From NCBI GenBank assembly GCA_905221605.1, contig CAJNDS010002493.1, positions 95,001-110,000 on the forward strand: 15,000 nt of DNA. The letters run 5' to 3'. Below the pieces are notes generated by a model. That model saw only the letters and a list, made by a program, of their open reading frames with translations. It was not told the DNA's origin and made no database searches. This stretch comes from Symbiodinium natans (lineage: Eukaryota > Sar > Dinophyceae > Suessiales > Symbiodiniaceae). Positions 6,631 through 14,930 of this stretch are shown one piece after another; the stretch's first letter is position 1, and every line of letters begins with the position of its first letter. Both the position numbers and the translations under genes were made by a program.

Positions 6631-6661
6631 AGAATTGGTGTCCTTACTGTCGCGGGTGCTG

Positions 6662-6712
6662 TCAGGGTGTCACGAAGAGCAAGGTTTGCAGAACAAAGAG
6701 GACTCTCCACAT
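6662..6712 (-). CDS. Possible signal-peptide-like start exon
   Basis: On the minus strand, ATG at 6712 opens MWRVLFVLQTLLFVTP followed by TGA. It has a basic residue and then a hydrophobic core typical of an ER signal. A donor-like TTC|GTGACA lies before the stop, so it could be a first exon. It sits upstream of the J gene in the right orientation, but no phase-checked link was found. Confidence 0.18.
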   Translation of the reverse strand: MWRVLFVLQTLLFVTP

Positions 6713-6717
6713 GTGGC

Positions 6718-6935
6718 CCCTGAACCCTAAACCTCGAACCCTCTGAATCAGAACATAAACAAAAATGCCCTGAAACCCCTAAACCCTGAAATCCTTAACC
6801 CCCAGAACCGCACTATCCCCAAAAATCCTAAAACCTTTTAACCCTAAGAGCAGAAACCGTACAAAACCCTAAACACGCCAACGAAACCCAAAAAGCCCCG
6901 AAAACGTAAAACCCAGGACCCCCAAGCCCTAAACG
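6718..6935 (-). repeat. Strongly degenerate CCCTAAA-like sequence
   Basis: Scattered CCCTAAA/CCTGAAA/CCCCAAA motifs with A-rich interruptions. No gene seen. Confidence 0.6.
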
Positions 6936-6939
6936 TATG

Positions 6940-7128
6940 CATGTATATATGTATGTATATATATATATAGAGATATAATGTAATGTCAAGATACGACCAT
7001 AAGATAGAAAGTTGTCTACAGGAAATTGACCACCTATCCAAATAAATGAAAAAAGTGAAAGAAACCAAAAAAAACACTAAATCTACTGGACGTCTTAATT
7101 ATAAAATAGAATGACATTGAAAGACTTC
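6940..7128. other. AT-rich unique sequence
   Basis: Starts with a TA/TG microsatellite (6945-6976) and continues AT-rich with many stops. No gene seen. Confidence 0.5.
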
Positions 7129-7500
7129 TCATAAAGTAAAAGAGGATGAAGATACAAGTAAATATAAGACAATGAATCCTGCATTTTGATTTGGTACAGC
7201 TTTTAACCTAGCATATTGGCATAAGAAATACCATTCATTTACTATATGTAAAGGATGCCTCCGCCTCAACACGCAGGTACTGTAGGCCGGTGGAAGTCTA
7301 AAACCCCCGACGCCATAAAACTTTAACTCGACACGAAAGACGCGTTGAAGGCTAGACCCGGAAACGCTCAATGACTCCAGCACGTGGTCACCATTACACG
7401 TCAGCATGCTTTCCCAGGTCAGCATGCCTTCAGAATCTTGATTCGAGCCCTCTGGTGGCTTCAACTCTGTGAGTGTCGCACTAGGCCATGTCTTCGCAGC
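7129..7500 (-). CDS. Hypothetical ORF segment, doubtful
   Basis: On the minus strand the frame that enters from the GA-repeat side stays open for about 125 codons of unique sequence, ending at 7129. It contains LPPAYSTCVLRRRHPLHIV, NEWYFLCQYARLK and a hydrophobic tail GFIVLYLLV. No family recognised. The N-terminal part is (RE)n from the microsatellite. Splice or start signals were not resolved, and an open run of this length in a 15-kb window is only weak evidence. Confidence 0.2.
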   Translation of the reverse strand, partial: AAKTWPSATLTELKPPEGSNQDSEGMLTWESMLTCNGDHVLESLSVSGSSLQRVFRVELKFYGVGGFRLPPAYSTCVLRRRHPLHIVNEWYFLCQYARLKAVPNQNAGFIVLYLLVSSSSFTL

Positions 7501-7515
7501 TGCAGCCGAGATGTC

Positions 7516-7562
7516 TTCTCTCTCTCTCTCTGTGTCTGTCGCTCTCTCTCTCTCTCTCTCTG

Positions 7563-7653
<91 letters not shown>

Positions 7654-7940
7654 CCCTCTCTCTCTCTCTCTCTCGCTCTCGCTCACTCTCTCTCTCTCTC
7701 CCTCTCTCCTCTCTCGCTCTCTCTTCTCCTCTCTCGCTCCCTCTCTCTCTCTCTCTCTCGCTCTCGCTCACTCGCTCTCTCGCTCTCGCTCTCTTTTGCC
7801 GCTCCCTCGCTGCCGCTCCCTCGCTCCCGCTCCCTCGCTCCCGCTCCCTCGCTCCCGCTCCCTCGCTCCCGCTCCCTCGCTCTCGCTCCCTCGCTCGCTC
7901 TCTGTCTCTCTCTCCCTCCCTCCCTCCCTCCCTCCCTCCT
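7516..7940 (+). repeat. CT-rich microsatellite/polypyrimidine tract
   Basis: About 425 bp that is nearly all C and T. A pure (CT)n core (about 7566-7650) is followed by CTCTCG, CTCCCGCTCCCTCG and finally (CCCT)n. The long ORFs here on both strands (Ser-Leu or Arg-Glu repeats) are artefacts of the repeat. Confidence 0.95.
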
Positions 7941-7944
7941 TAAT

Positions 7945-8465
7945 TCATGAATTAAAGGTCTTTTTAACAGGCCCACAAAGTACTATTTATAAAGGGCCCA
8001 GAATTAAAATACATTTGTAGCCCCAGCGCTTGTAATATAACAATTCTATTTGCGCTGGAATGATACCATTAAAAACATTTGCGGGGCTTTTTACTTTCAT
8101 ATTTTGCCCCGCATTTTATGAATAATCTTTTCTATCGCGAGAGAACCAAATGCACGGCCGTTTTTCGCTTCATCGTATTTTTAATCGCACAAAATACGTC
8201 CTTAAAGGGGTGCATGTGCAAGCGTAGTGAATGCCCGAATTAGCATTATTAAAACGCCCTAATAAGAATCTCCCGCAAAAAAAACCTAGCGCGCCGGCAT
8301 CGTCAAACTACAAGTCAGCACACGGGCAACAGCATTGGAATCCATGTCTTGTCTGAGCCTACTGAGGCTGCCATTGGTCATACATTGGTCATATACCAAA
8401 TTGCAACGCAAAATTTAGTGGAGGCCATATACATATATATCCGCCGACCCCAGCGGTAGCAGGGC
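7945..8465. other. AT-rich unique region, no gene seen
   Basis: Stops occur in all frames. It contains an 8-bp inverted repeat, TGCGGGGC (8080-8087) and GCCCCGCA (8106-8113), around an 18-base T-rich loop. A short direct repeat CATTGGTCATA lies near 8375-8395. Confidence 0.5.
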
Positions 8466-9640
8466 GGCGTCAGTGAAGACCCCCCACCGCCCTCACCGCC
8501 CTCACCCGCTCTCACAGCATGCTGCTCATGACACCTTGAATTGGAGTGTTTTTGCATTGTTTGGCTTCAGTGCATGCCCAAACCCCGCCACCCATCGCCC
8601 TCACCCATGACGCCTTGAATTGGACCTTTGACCCCCCCCACCCCATCCATTCAGGTGGTTTAAAGGGCCAGTCCCACCCCCCCCCTCCCACCTCCACCCC
8701 CACCCAGCCCACCCCCCCCCACAACCCCCCCCCCACCCCCTGCCACCCCCCCCCCCCACCCCCCCCACCCCCCCCCCACCCCCCCACCCCCCCCACACCC
8801 CCCACCCCCCCCACACCCCCCACCCCCCCCCCCCTACTCCGCCCCTGACCATCTCTAGTGTTTTCAAGGAACCCGCCCTCACCGCTCTATCACCGCCCTC
8901 CCCCCCCCCCCACCCCCCCACCCCAGACCCTATTCTCTTTTTAAGGATTCCAGTCCATGCCGCCTGCACCGCTCGTCAACCGCTCTCATCATCCCCCTCC
9001 CTATGCCCCCCCCTCCCTGACACCAACCCTTTACCCTCAACCCCCACCCGCCGCCTCGACTCTGAAACCCCACCCCCCCCCACCCCCCCCATCCCTTCCC
9101 TCCTAGGCCCCTACCCCCTACTCCGCCCCTGACAAATCTCTAGTTTGAGGGATTCCAATCCACGCCCGCCCTAACCGCCTCCCCGCTCTCATCATTGCCT
9201 TCCGCCCCCAACTCCACCAACCCTCGACCGTCACCTCCCCTGTCCACCCGCCGCGCTCCACCCTGCCTTCCGCCCCAACCCTCTCACCAGAGCTGGTCAA
9301 ATGAGTCAGGCCCCCCTTTCCGCCAGCCGCCCCCACCCTCTCCCACTCCCACTCCCTAACCCTCCCACCAACCCTCCCCAGCCCTCATCATTACCCCCTC
9401 CCACCATCGTGCACCATCCGACCGCCCCCCCGCTCTCACCGCTCTCATCGCTTCTTCATCTCTATGCCCCCCAGTCCACCCCTGCCTTCCGCCCCCAACT
9501 CCCTAATCCGACACCAACCCTCTACCGTCACCCCCCACACCCCCCACCCCCGCCGCCCCCCTTTCCACCCCCACCCACCCCCACCCCCCCCGCCCCCGCC
9601 CCCCCCCGCCTGCCCGCGCTCCACCCTGCCTTCCGCCCCA
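8466..9640 (+). repeat. C-rich low-complexity tract with degenerate tandem copies
   Basis: Dominated by poly-C and CCCCA/CCCCCACC. Embedded recurring phrases show ancient tandem duplication. CATGACRCCTTGAATTGGA occurs at 8527 and 8607. CTACTCCGCCCCTGAC..ATCTCTAGT recurs near 8834 and 9118. CGCTCTCATC..CCTGCCTTCCGCCCC phrases recur near 9180, 9430 and 9620. Pro-rich and Gly-rich ORFs across it are composition artefacts. Confidence 0.85.
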
Positions 9641-9890
9641 ATGCGACTGTCTTGGGTCTGGGGTCGGCGGCACTGGCGGTAGCCATTAAATCGGGCAGCG
9701 CGAGGTCCCCAAAGGACCGAGCAAATGCGGACCTTTTAGCCCGGGTCGTCCCGGGAATAGCCTTGCTGGCCTCTGGCCTTCTGCGAAGCAGAATTAGGCC
9801 GGACGCCAGTGCCGCCGACCCCCGCGTGCCGCCGGTGAACGGTTTTTTTTTTCGTGGTTTTTTGCGTCGCCACGGAGGCCCCCAGAGGGC
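9641..9890. other. GC-rich unique island, coding status unclear
   Basis: The plus frame downstream of the C-rich tract reads a hydrophobic sequence (VLGLGSAALAVAIKSG, then VVPGIALLASGLLRSRI) with two possible membrane-helix stretches. No clear AG|G acceptor and no recognised family. The minus strand is also open. Confidence 0.22.
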
Positions 9891-10001
9891 GCGCATCATG
9901 AGCATCAGCGGGTCAAGCCCGGGACCCCCAGGCGCGCATCAGGAGCATCAGCGGCTCCCGGGGCGGGACCGCGGGGGGGCATCAGGAGCATGATGCCCCC
10001 C
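9891..10001. repeat. Short repeat GCATCAKGAGCATCAG with terminal perfect hairpin
   Basis: GCGCATCAKGAGCATCAGCGG occurs at 9891 and 9934, with a shortened version at 9979. The last copy forms a perfect 11-bp stem, GGGGGGCATCA (9974-9984) with TGATGCCCCCC (9991-10001), with loop GGAGCA. Confidence 0.85.
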
Positions 10002-10045
10002 AAAGGGCGGGCATAAGCGACGTGTCTAAGCCCGGGGCTAGGAAA

Positions 10046-10208
10046 AAGGGAGTTTAGGGGCCTTATAAAGTGCTTAGAAACGTTAAGGGAGTCTCGGAGC
10101 CTCAAACGCTTAGAGATTTGAAGGGAGTTTAGGGGCCTGAAAATGCTTAGAAACTTAACGCTTAGAGATTTTAAGGGAGTTTAGGGGCCTCAACATGCTT
10201 AGAAACTG
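10046..10208 (+). repeat. Irregular tandem repeat AAGGGAGTTTAGGGGCC
   Basis: Copies start at 10046, 10085, 10121 and 10173 (spacings 39, 36 and 52). Each is followed by GCTTAGAAAC or AACGCTTAGAGATTT sub-motifs. Confidence 0.85.
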
Positions 10209-10260
10209 CTCGCCCCGGGCTTCTGCGTGCGCTGCCCGCCCATGGGCGCAGCCCCTTAAA

Positions 10261-10261
<1 letters not shown>

Positions 10262-10302
<41 letters not shown>

Positions 10303-10374
10303 TTATTTATTTGTACACATATATATATATATGTATGTGTACATGTATACATGTACATATATATATATATGTGT
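10262..10374. repeat. TA-rich microsatellite with 20-bp perfect palindrome
   Basis: (TA)n, (TTTA)n and then TGTACATGTATACATGTACA at 10338-10357, a perfect palindrome nested in flanking TA/TG that extends imperfect pairing on both sides. Confidence 0.93.
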
Positions 10375-10850
10375 AACATTTGTCTATCAAGCGCTTATCG
10401 GGAGGGGGTCTGAAATGCTCCCTGCCGGGAGGGCCTTATTCTTTTCAGCCCTTGACTTCTGGGACCGAGCCGAACGGGAGACCCTGAAATCTGAACCTTT
10501 AACTGTAATACCGAAACCCTGAACCCGTAATCCGCAACCCGAATAGCTGCCCAGCCGCCGCCCTCGCCTATACGCACCCCAACAAAAGCCCCGTCTGGGC
10601 ATGCGTGCTAGGCTGGCTCCCTCCGTGGTTGCATTTCCCCGCCCTGGCCGGGACCCGGGTTTAGGGTTTCGGATTTGCAGTTTGGGGGTGTAGGGTTGAT
10701 GGCTTGAAGCTTAGGCTTGAGGGCTTGTGGTCTAGGGTTGACGGCTTGGGGTTTCGGGGTGAGCGGATCAAGTTCGGGCTAATAGGGTTTGGGGTGTCGG
10801 GCTCCCATGCGAGCCCAAAAGCCCTTGCTTAGGGAAAAAACTTTTGACTC
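10375..10850. other. Unique to weakly telomere-like sequence, no gene confirmed
   Basis: 10375-10650 is unique with short open frames on both strands and no recognisable motif. 10655-10800 holds decayed G-strand telomere-like motifs (TTTAGGG, TTTCGGG, TGTAGGG). Confidence 0.4.
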
Positions 10851-10935
10851 TTGAACTGTTCTAGTCGGGGGCATCATGTCGGCATGCTCGCTATGAATTC
10901 TGACCTTGAGTTCCGTGCTTGTTCATTGATTGAGC

Positions 10936-11132
<197 letters not shown>

Positions 11133-11370
11133 CTCTTCAGGTCTATCCCGCCTCCTGACAATGGCGCGGTCCTCGCCAAGTCTCCTTGCAAAGCGCTGGG
11201 GGTGCTTTAGTTGGCAGGCGGGCTTCAGGAGGTTTAGGGTTTAGGTTTTAGGGCACTGAGGACATTGAGGGCTTAGGGTATTGCAGCAAGGTGCCTCCCG
11301 CTTCCCTGAGAGAGCAACACCCCCTTAGTTTTTCGAGGGTTTTGGGTGTGGGGCGTTTTGGGCTTCTAGA
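11133..11370. other. Unique sequence with short telomere-like remnant
   Basis: Unique DNA around a brief TTTAGGG/TTTTAGGG remnant at 11231-11252. No gene confirmed. Confidence 0.35.
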
Positions 11371-11470
11371 ACCCTAAACCCTAATTCAACCCTAAACCCT
11401 AAACCCTAAACCCTTAACCCCAAACCCTAAACCCTAAACCCTAAACCCTAAACCAGAACCCTAAACCCTG
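11371..11470 (-). repeat. CCCTAAA array
   Basis: About twelve units with CCCTTAA, CCCCAAA and CCAGAAC variants. Confidence 0.88.
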
Positions 11471-11524
11471 AATGAAGAGGTAGTCAGCTTTTTGAGGATG
11501 CGGTTTCAGCTGTAGGGAGGGTCC

Positions 11525-11682
11525 CAAACCCCAAACCCTAAACCCCCAAGCCCTAAACCCCAAACCCCAAACCCTAAACCCCAAACCCTAAACCCCAAAC
11601 CCCAAACCCCACACCCTAAACCCCAAACCCCAAACCGTAAACCCTAAACCCTAAACCCCAAACCCTAAACCCCAAACCCTAT
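11525..11682 (-). repeat. Mixed CCCTAAA/CCCCAAA array
   Basis: About 22 seven-bp units in which CCCTAAA and CCCCAAA alternate irregularly. The period is kept while one position varies T/C. Confidence 0.9.
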
Positions 11683-11683
11683 C

Positions 11684-11764
11684 ATGAGCCCCGAAATGAC
11701 GAAGAGGCAGAGGCCTGGGCTACCGGGTGGCGCCGCGGCGGTGCCCCATGCCGTCACCTTTCAG
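11684..11764 (+). CDS. Candidate first exon of unknown function (strand uncertain)
   Basis: ATG at 11684 opens 27 codons containing MSPEMTKRQRPGLPGGAAA and ending VTFQ at a CAG|GA donor-like site. The minus strand has an AG|G acceptor (CTGAAAG|GTGACGG) and is also open (VTAWGTAAAPPGS). Only one strand, or neither, can be right. No domain recognised. Confidence 0.2.
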
Positions 11765-11774
11765 GATTTAAGGG

Positions 11775-11910
11775 CTCGGGGTTATTGGGGATTAGGGTTT
11801 AAGGTTTAGGGTTTAGGGTTTAGGGTTTAAGGGTTTTAGGGTTTAGGGTTTAGGGTTTAGGGTTTAAGGTTTTAAGGTTTAGGGTTTAGGGATTAAGGTT
11901 TAGGGTTTAA
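11775..11910 (+). repeat. TTTAGGG array with TTTAAGG variants
   Basis: Telomere-like units of 7 and 8 bp. Followed by G-runs at 11929-11969. Confidence 0.85.
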
Positions 11911-11978
11911 TGTTGTCTGCTGAGTGTGGGGGGGGGGGGGGTGGGGGGCAATTTGGGAGGGGGGGGGGCGGGGTCTGG

Positions 11979-12165
11979 CTTTATATGATTTTAAAAGGCA
12001 TGAGTTTATATGAATTTAAAAGGGATCCATCTGATTTTAAAAGGGATGAGCTCGTATGAATTTGAAAGGGATCCATATGATTTTAAACGGGGTGAGACTG
12101 TATAAAATTACAGGGATCCATGCGATTTTAAGAGGGATGAGTTTATTTGAATTTAAAAGAGATTA
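11979..12165. repeat. Minisatellite: 46-bp units made of alternating 25- and 21-bp half-units
   Basis: GGATCC anchors at 12023, 12069 and 12114 give a 46/46/45 period. Each unit holds two related halves, TATGATTTTAAAAGGGATGAG and TATGAATTTAAAAGGGATCCA, starting at 11984, 12009, 12030, 12055 and 12076. This is an old short repeat converted to a dimeric higher-order unit, about four copies. Confidence 0.9.
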
Positions 12166-12179
12166 TTATATTATACGGC

Positions 12180-12670
12180 ATTCGGGCAGCTGTTGGACTA
12201 CCTACCCCCTTTGAAATTTGATTGCCTGGCCTCGGTACAAAAGCATTTTATACGGAAATCTTCGCTTTCGGGCTGGCCTGGAGACTGAAGATTTCAGGGC
12301 CCGACAACCTCAGGCCTCAAGGTTTAGGAAGCCTCAGCCCTTAGGCCTCTGGATCCAAACCCAACTAGCCCGCAAAAAAATTATAATTCCGGGGGAGCAA
12401 ACTTTGTATTCGGGCAGCTGCTGGACTACCCCCTTTGAAATTTGATTGCCCGGCCTCGGTACAAAAGAATTTACTAAGGAAATCTTAGTTTTGGGGCTGG
12501 CCTGGAGACTGAAGATCTCGGCCCGACAACCTCAGGCCTCAAGGTTTCAGGCTTTAAACCTTGGATCTTTGGTCTCTCAGGCTCAGTTCAGAAGCGATTT
12601 CTAGACAACAACCCCATTCAACAGCCTGGCCGAAATTTTGCATCGCCCGATTAGTTTTTCACAATTCCGG
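12180..12670. repeat. Tandem duplication, 228-bp period
   Basis: ATTCGGGCAGCTG starts copies at 12180 and 12408. Shared segments follow in the same order: CCCTTTGAAATTTGATTGCC, CCTCGGTACAAAAG, GGCTGGCCTGGAGACTGAAG, CGACAACCTCAGGCCTCAAG. A C/T-rich TTCCGGGGGA phrase ends each copy and recurs again near 12718. The ORFs at 12218-12445 and 12561-12758 show no conserved frame between copies. Confidence 0.9.
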
Positions 12671-12773
12671 GGGACCTCCTCAAATAGACCCCCCTGAATA
12701 TTTTTTGGGTTTTTTTTCACAATTACCGGGGGGGCGGGGGGGGGGGGGGGCACACTAATCAGGATACACCAAT

Positions 12774-12815
12774 AGGGTTTAGGGTTCAGGGTTTAGGCTT
12801 TAGGTTTTAGGGTTC
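12774..12815 (+). repeat. Short TTTAGGG-like block
   Basis: About six units with TTCAGGG and TTTAGGC variants. Follows a G-rich run at 12728-12750. Confidence 0.7.
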
Positions 12816-13170
12816 GGGACCCAGAGAGCCCCAAAGTGCCTGAATAGAGGAATAGACCTTAAACGATCCGGAATCCTTACTACAGTATGATTTTCGTCAG
12901 TTCTTGGGCTCTTTGAGATTTCTGGATGGTGTGAGAGTTGAGACTTTGGGGTAATGGGGCCTCATACGGGAATTTTAGAGAGCTCAGCGGGTCTCCCCTA
13001 TTCATCTTAGGATTTCGGGATTCTGGTTTCGGGCTACAGAAGAGACTCCCTCTCAAACGGACCCCCCACCACAAGAAAAGAAAAGTCGGAAACTAGGGCT
13101 GAGGTTTGGTGAGGCCCTCTTGGCCCCCCGACAGCTCCTAAAGCGACCAGTTTGAGACCCTAGAGACGCC
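12816..13170. other. Unique sequence, no gene confirmed
   Basis: A minus ORF (12880-13074) of 64 codons shows no motif that I recognise and a composition like the flanking DNA. Confidence 0.35.
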
Positions 13171-13175
13171 CCAAA

Positions 13176-13236
13176 CTCTAGGGTTTAGGGTTTAGGGTTA
13201 AGGGTGTAGGGTTTAGGGACCCCTACACCCTAAACC
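13176..13236. repeat. Telomere-like fold-back: inverted AGGGTGTAGGG arms
   Basis: AGGGTGTAGGG (13201-13211), loop TTTAGGGAC, then CCCTACACCCT (13221-13231). The non-canonical TGTAGGG unit is mirrored in both arms. Confidence 0.92.
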
Positions 13237-13450
13237 ATGGATACGGCCACGGCCCGGATGAGCCGCGCTGACTCCACGAAGCTGATTGCTAGCATGAGCC
13301 CTAAACCCGTAGGTCTCTGCGGTTTTAGAGTTTCGGGTTCTAGAGAGCGTTTCGGGCCTCGGAAGCCTGCTCAAAGCCACTGGCAGCTCTGCAGCCCGCA
13401 CGGCGTGAGTCAAGAGGTTTGGTTTAGGAGTTTAGGGTGGGTTTAGGGTT

Positions 13451-13529
13451 TAAGCTTTAGGCTTTAGGCTTTAGGCTTTAGGCTTTGGGCTTTGGGCTTT
13501 GGGCTTTAGGTTTAGGCTTTAGGCTTCAG
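13451..13529 (+). repeat. Variant 7-bp array GCTTTAG/GCTTTGG
   Basis: About eleven 7-bp units of TTTAGGC/TTTGGGC type. A homogenised telomere-repeat variant. Confidence 0.88.
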
Positions 13530-13579
13530 GGTTTTTAGTTTAGGGTTGACGGTTTGGGGTTTAGGGTTTAAGGAAACAG

Positions 13580-13790
13580 CACGCCTGCTTTGTGTAGGAT
13601 CAATCACGAAGTACAAACTAGATTTGGGGGTTTAGTGTTTCCTGGGACAGGTTTGGGGGCCCCCAAAAAAATTGAGATATTATGGCGTTACAAGGATTAT
13701 ATCGAGGATTCCGGATCATTAAAACTAAAAATTATGTTCCAACCTAGCCCTGCTTAGGGCTTAGGGCAATACCAAACCCGAAACCATAAC
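13580..13790. other. Unique sequence with 16-bp perfect palindrome
   Basis: TTTGGGGGCCCCCAAA at 13652-13667 is a perfect palindrome. The surrounding AT-rich DNA has no gene that I can support. Confidence 0.5.
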
Positions 13791-13861
13791 AACGGCCCTA
13801 AACCCTAAACCCGAAACCCTAAGCCTTAAAAACTTAAGCGGGTCTTCGAAAGAATTCCTGC

Positions 13862-13924
13862 CTCTGGCTGCAACGCTGTGCCGCTGAAGAGGATGGTGTC
13901 GAGCTCGTTTGCATTCCCATAGGT
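13862..13924 (-). CDS. Candidate exon of unknown function (strand uncertain)
   Basis: The minus strand between GTTGCCAG| and CCAGAG|GCAGG reads 21 codons containing GNANELDTILFSGTALQPE. The acceptor lacks the usual following G. The plus strand is equally open (RVFERIPASGCNAVPLK up to AAGAG|GA). No family recognised. Confidence 0.2.
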
Positions 13925-14200
13925 CTGGCAACGCTTACGGCCGGGGGATCAGGGGTGGGGGTCTAGTTCCAGCACCAAATGTGCTTTAAGCCCTGGTCAG
14001 TGCAGATGCCAAGAAGCCACAGCAGTCACCCAAAGCCGTACACAACACCTAAATGTATAAATGCTACCATCCTTCCACGCTGTTTGCCACTAGGTGCTAT
14101 GCCAGGCACCCTAAAAAACCACCAAGGCCGGACCGTCCGCCTTGTGCCTCTGTGGCAGGTCATAGCGGGTCTTTGGGCCAAACCTGGAGACTTGGCGATG
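13925..14200. other. Unique sequence, no gene confirmed
   Basis: The plus ORF at 13979-14203 (74 codons) shows no motif that I recognise. It ends at the edge of the following telomere-like array. Confidence 0.3.
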
Positions 14201-14205
14201 TAGGG

Positions 14206-14310
14206 TTTAGGGTTTAGGGTTTAGGGTTTAGGGTTTAGGGTTTAGGGTTTAGGGTTTAGGGTTTAGGGTTTAGGGTTTAGGGTTTTGTGTTTAGTGTTTA
14301 GGGTCCGGTC
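14206..14310 (+). repeat. Telomere-like array, 11 perfect units at 14206-14282
   Basis: Perfect TTTAGGG followed by TTTTGTG, TTTAGTG and TCTAGGG variants. Confidence 0.94.
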
Positions 14311-14414
14311 TAGGGTTCACCCATTAACCCCTCTCATGCTGGGAAGCAACAATGCTTGTCCCCTCTTCCTTCTGGCAGACACTTCCCCAAAGAAAGAGGT
14401 GTTCATGACTTTGC

Positions 14415-14521
14415 GATGTTCCCCCTTATACTAACAGCTCCTTCATATGGATTATATAGTAGGGGAGGGTACTACATAAAAACCCTATATACTGAGGACT
14501 GCGAGTATAAGGGGGAACATC
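14415..14521. repeat. 107-bp foldback with 18-bp perfect terminal arms
   Basis: GATGTTCCCCCTTATACT (14415-14432) is the exact reverse complement of 14504-14521. Inside, further imperfect pairing continues (CAG-CTCC with GGACTG; TATATAGTA with TACTACATA) towards a GGGGAGGG loop at about 14462-14469. No clear target-site duplication flanks the arms. It could be a MITE-like insertion or a hairpin RNA source. Confidence 0.9.
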
Positions 14522-14630
14522 TCAAGATATACTTGCACTATGTAGAGGGACTTTGCACGTGAAAAAGGGCTCCCAAACCCCCAAGCCTCCGAGCGCTTGT
14601 CCCTGAACCCCCCAACCCTCAGATCTCAGC

Positions 14631-14679
14631 CCCTAAACCCTAAACCCTAAACCCTAAACCCTAAACCCTAAACCCTAAA
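14631..14679 (-). repeat. CCCTAAA array, 7 perfect units
   Basis: Seven uninterrupted units, opposite in polarity to the blocks on either side. Confidence 0.93.
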
Positions 14680-14800
14680 CTGGAACCTCAACACAGGATC
14701 CCGCCTGCTCCCGGGATAGAGACTTCTGGAGGGGCGGAACATCTGTGCAGCGAGAGCAGTAGGGGCTTCTGGGCTTCATGGGCTCAGCACTTTAGGGAAT
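14680..14800. other. Unique island, possible exon, strand unresolved
   Basis: Plus: CAACACAG|G then an open frame (IPPAPGIETSGGAEHLC). Minus: an open frame (KPLLLSLHRCSAPPEVSIPG) with a CGGGAGCAG|GC donor-like site. No family recognised. Confidence 0.2.
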
Positions 14801-14807
14801 CAGGGCT

Positions 14808-14930
14808 TTAGGGTTTAGGGATGTTTAGGGTTTAGGGTTTTAGGGTTTAGGGCTTAGTGTTTCGGGTTTAGGGTTTAGGGTTTTGGGTTTAGGGTTTAGG
14901 GTTTAGGGTTTACGGTTTAGGGTTTTGTGC
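14808..14930 (+). repeat. TTTAGGG array with variants
   Basis: Telomere-like units interrupted by TTTTAGGG, CTTAGTG, TTTCGGG, TTTTGGG and TTTACGG. Followed by unique sequence to the window end. Confidence 0.88.

Noticed and set aside
7384-8020. Ser-Leu and Arg-Glu repeat ORFs on both strands
   Set aside because: Translations of the CT/GA microsatellite.
8512-9993. Pro-rich and Gly-rich ORFs up to 230 codons
   Set aside because: C-rich low-complexity DNA opens frames on both strands. Only the 9641-9890 segment was kept, as an unclear island.
13451-13529. Nematode-type TTTAGGC/TTAGGC telomere sequence
   Set aside because: The local variant is embedded among TTTAGGG blocks with a 7-bp period; no other nematode signal.
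14356-14562. 68-codon plus ORF across the foldback
   Set aside because: It runs through both arms of the inverted repeat, shows no motif that I recognise, and its length is unremarkable.
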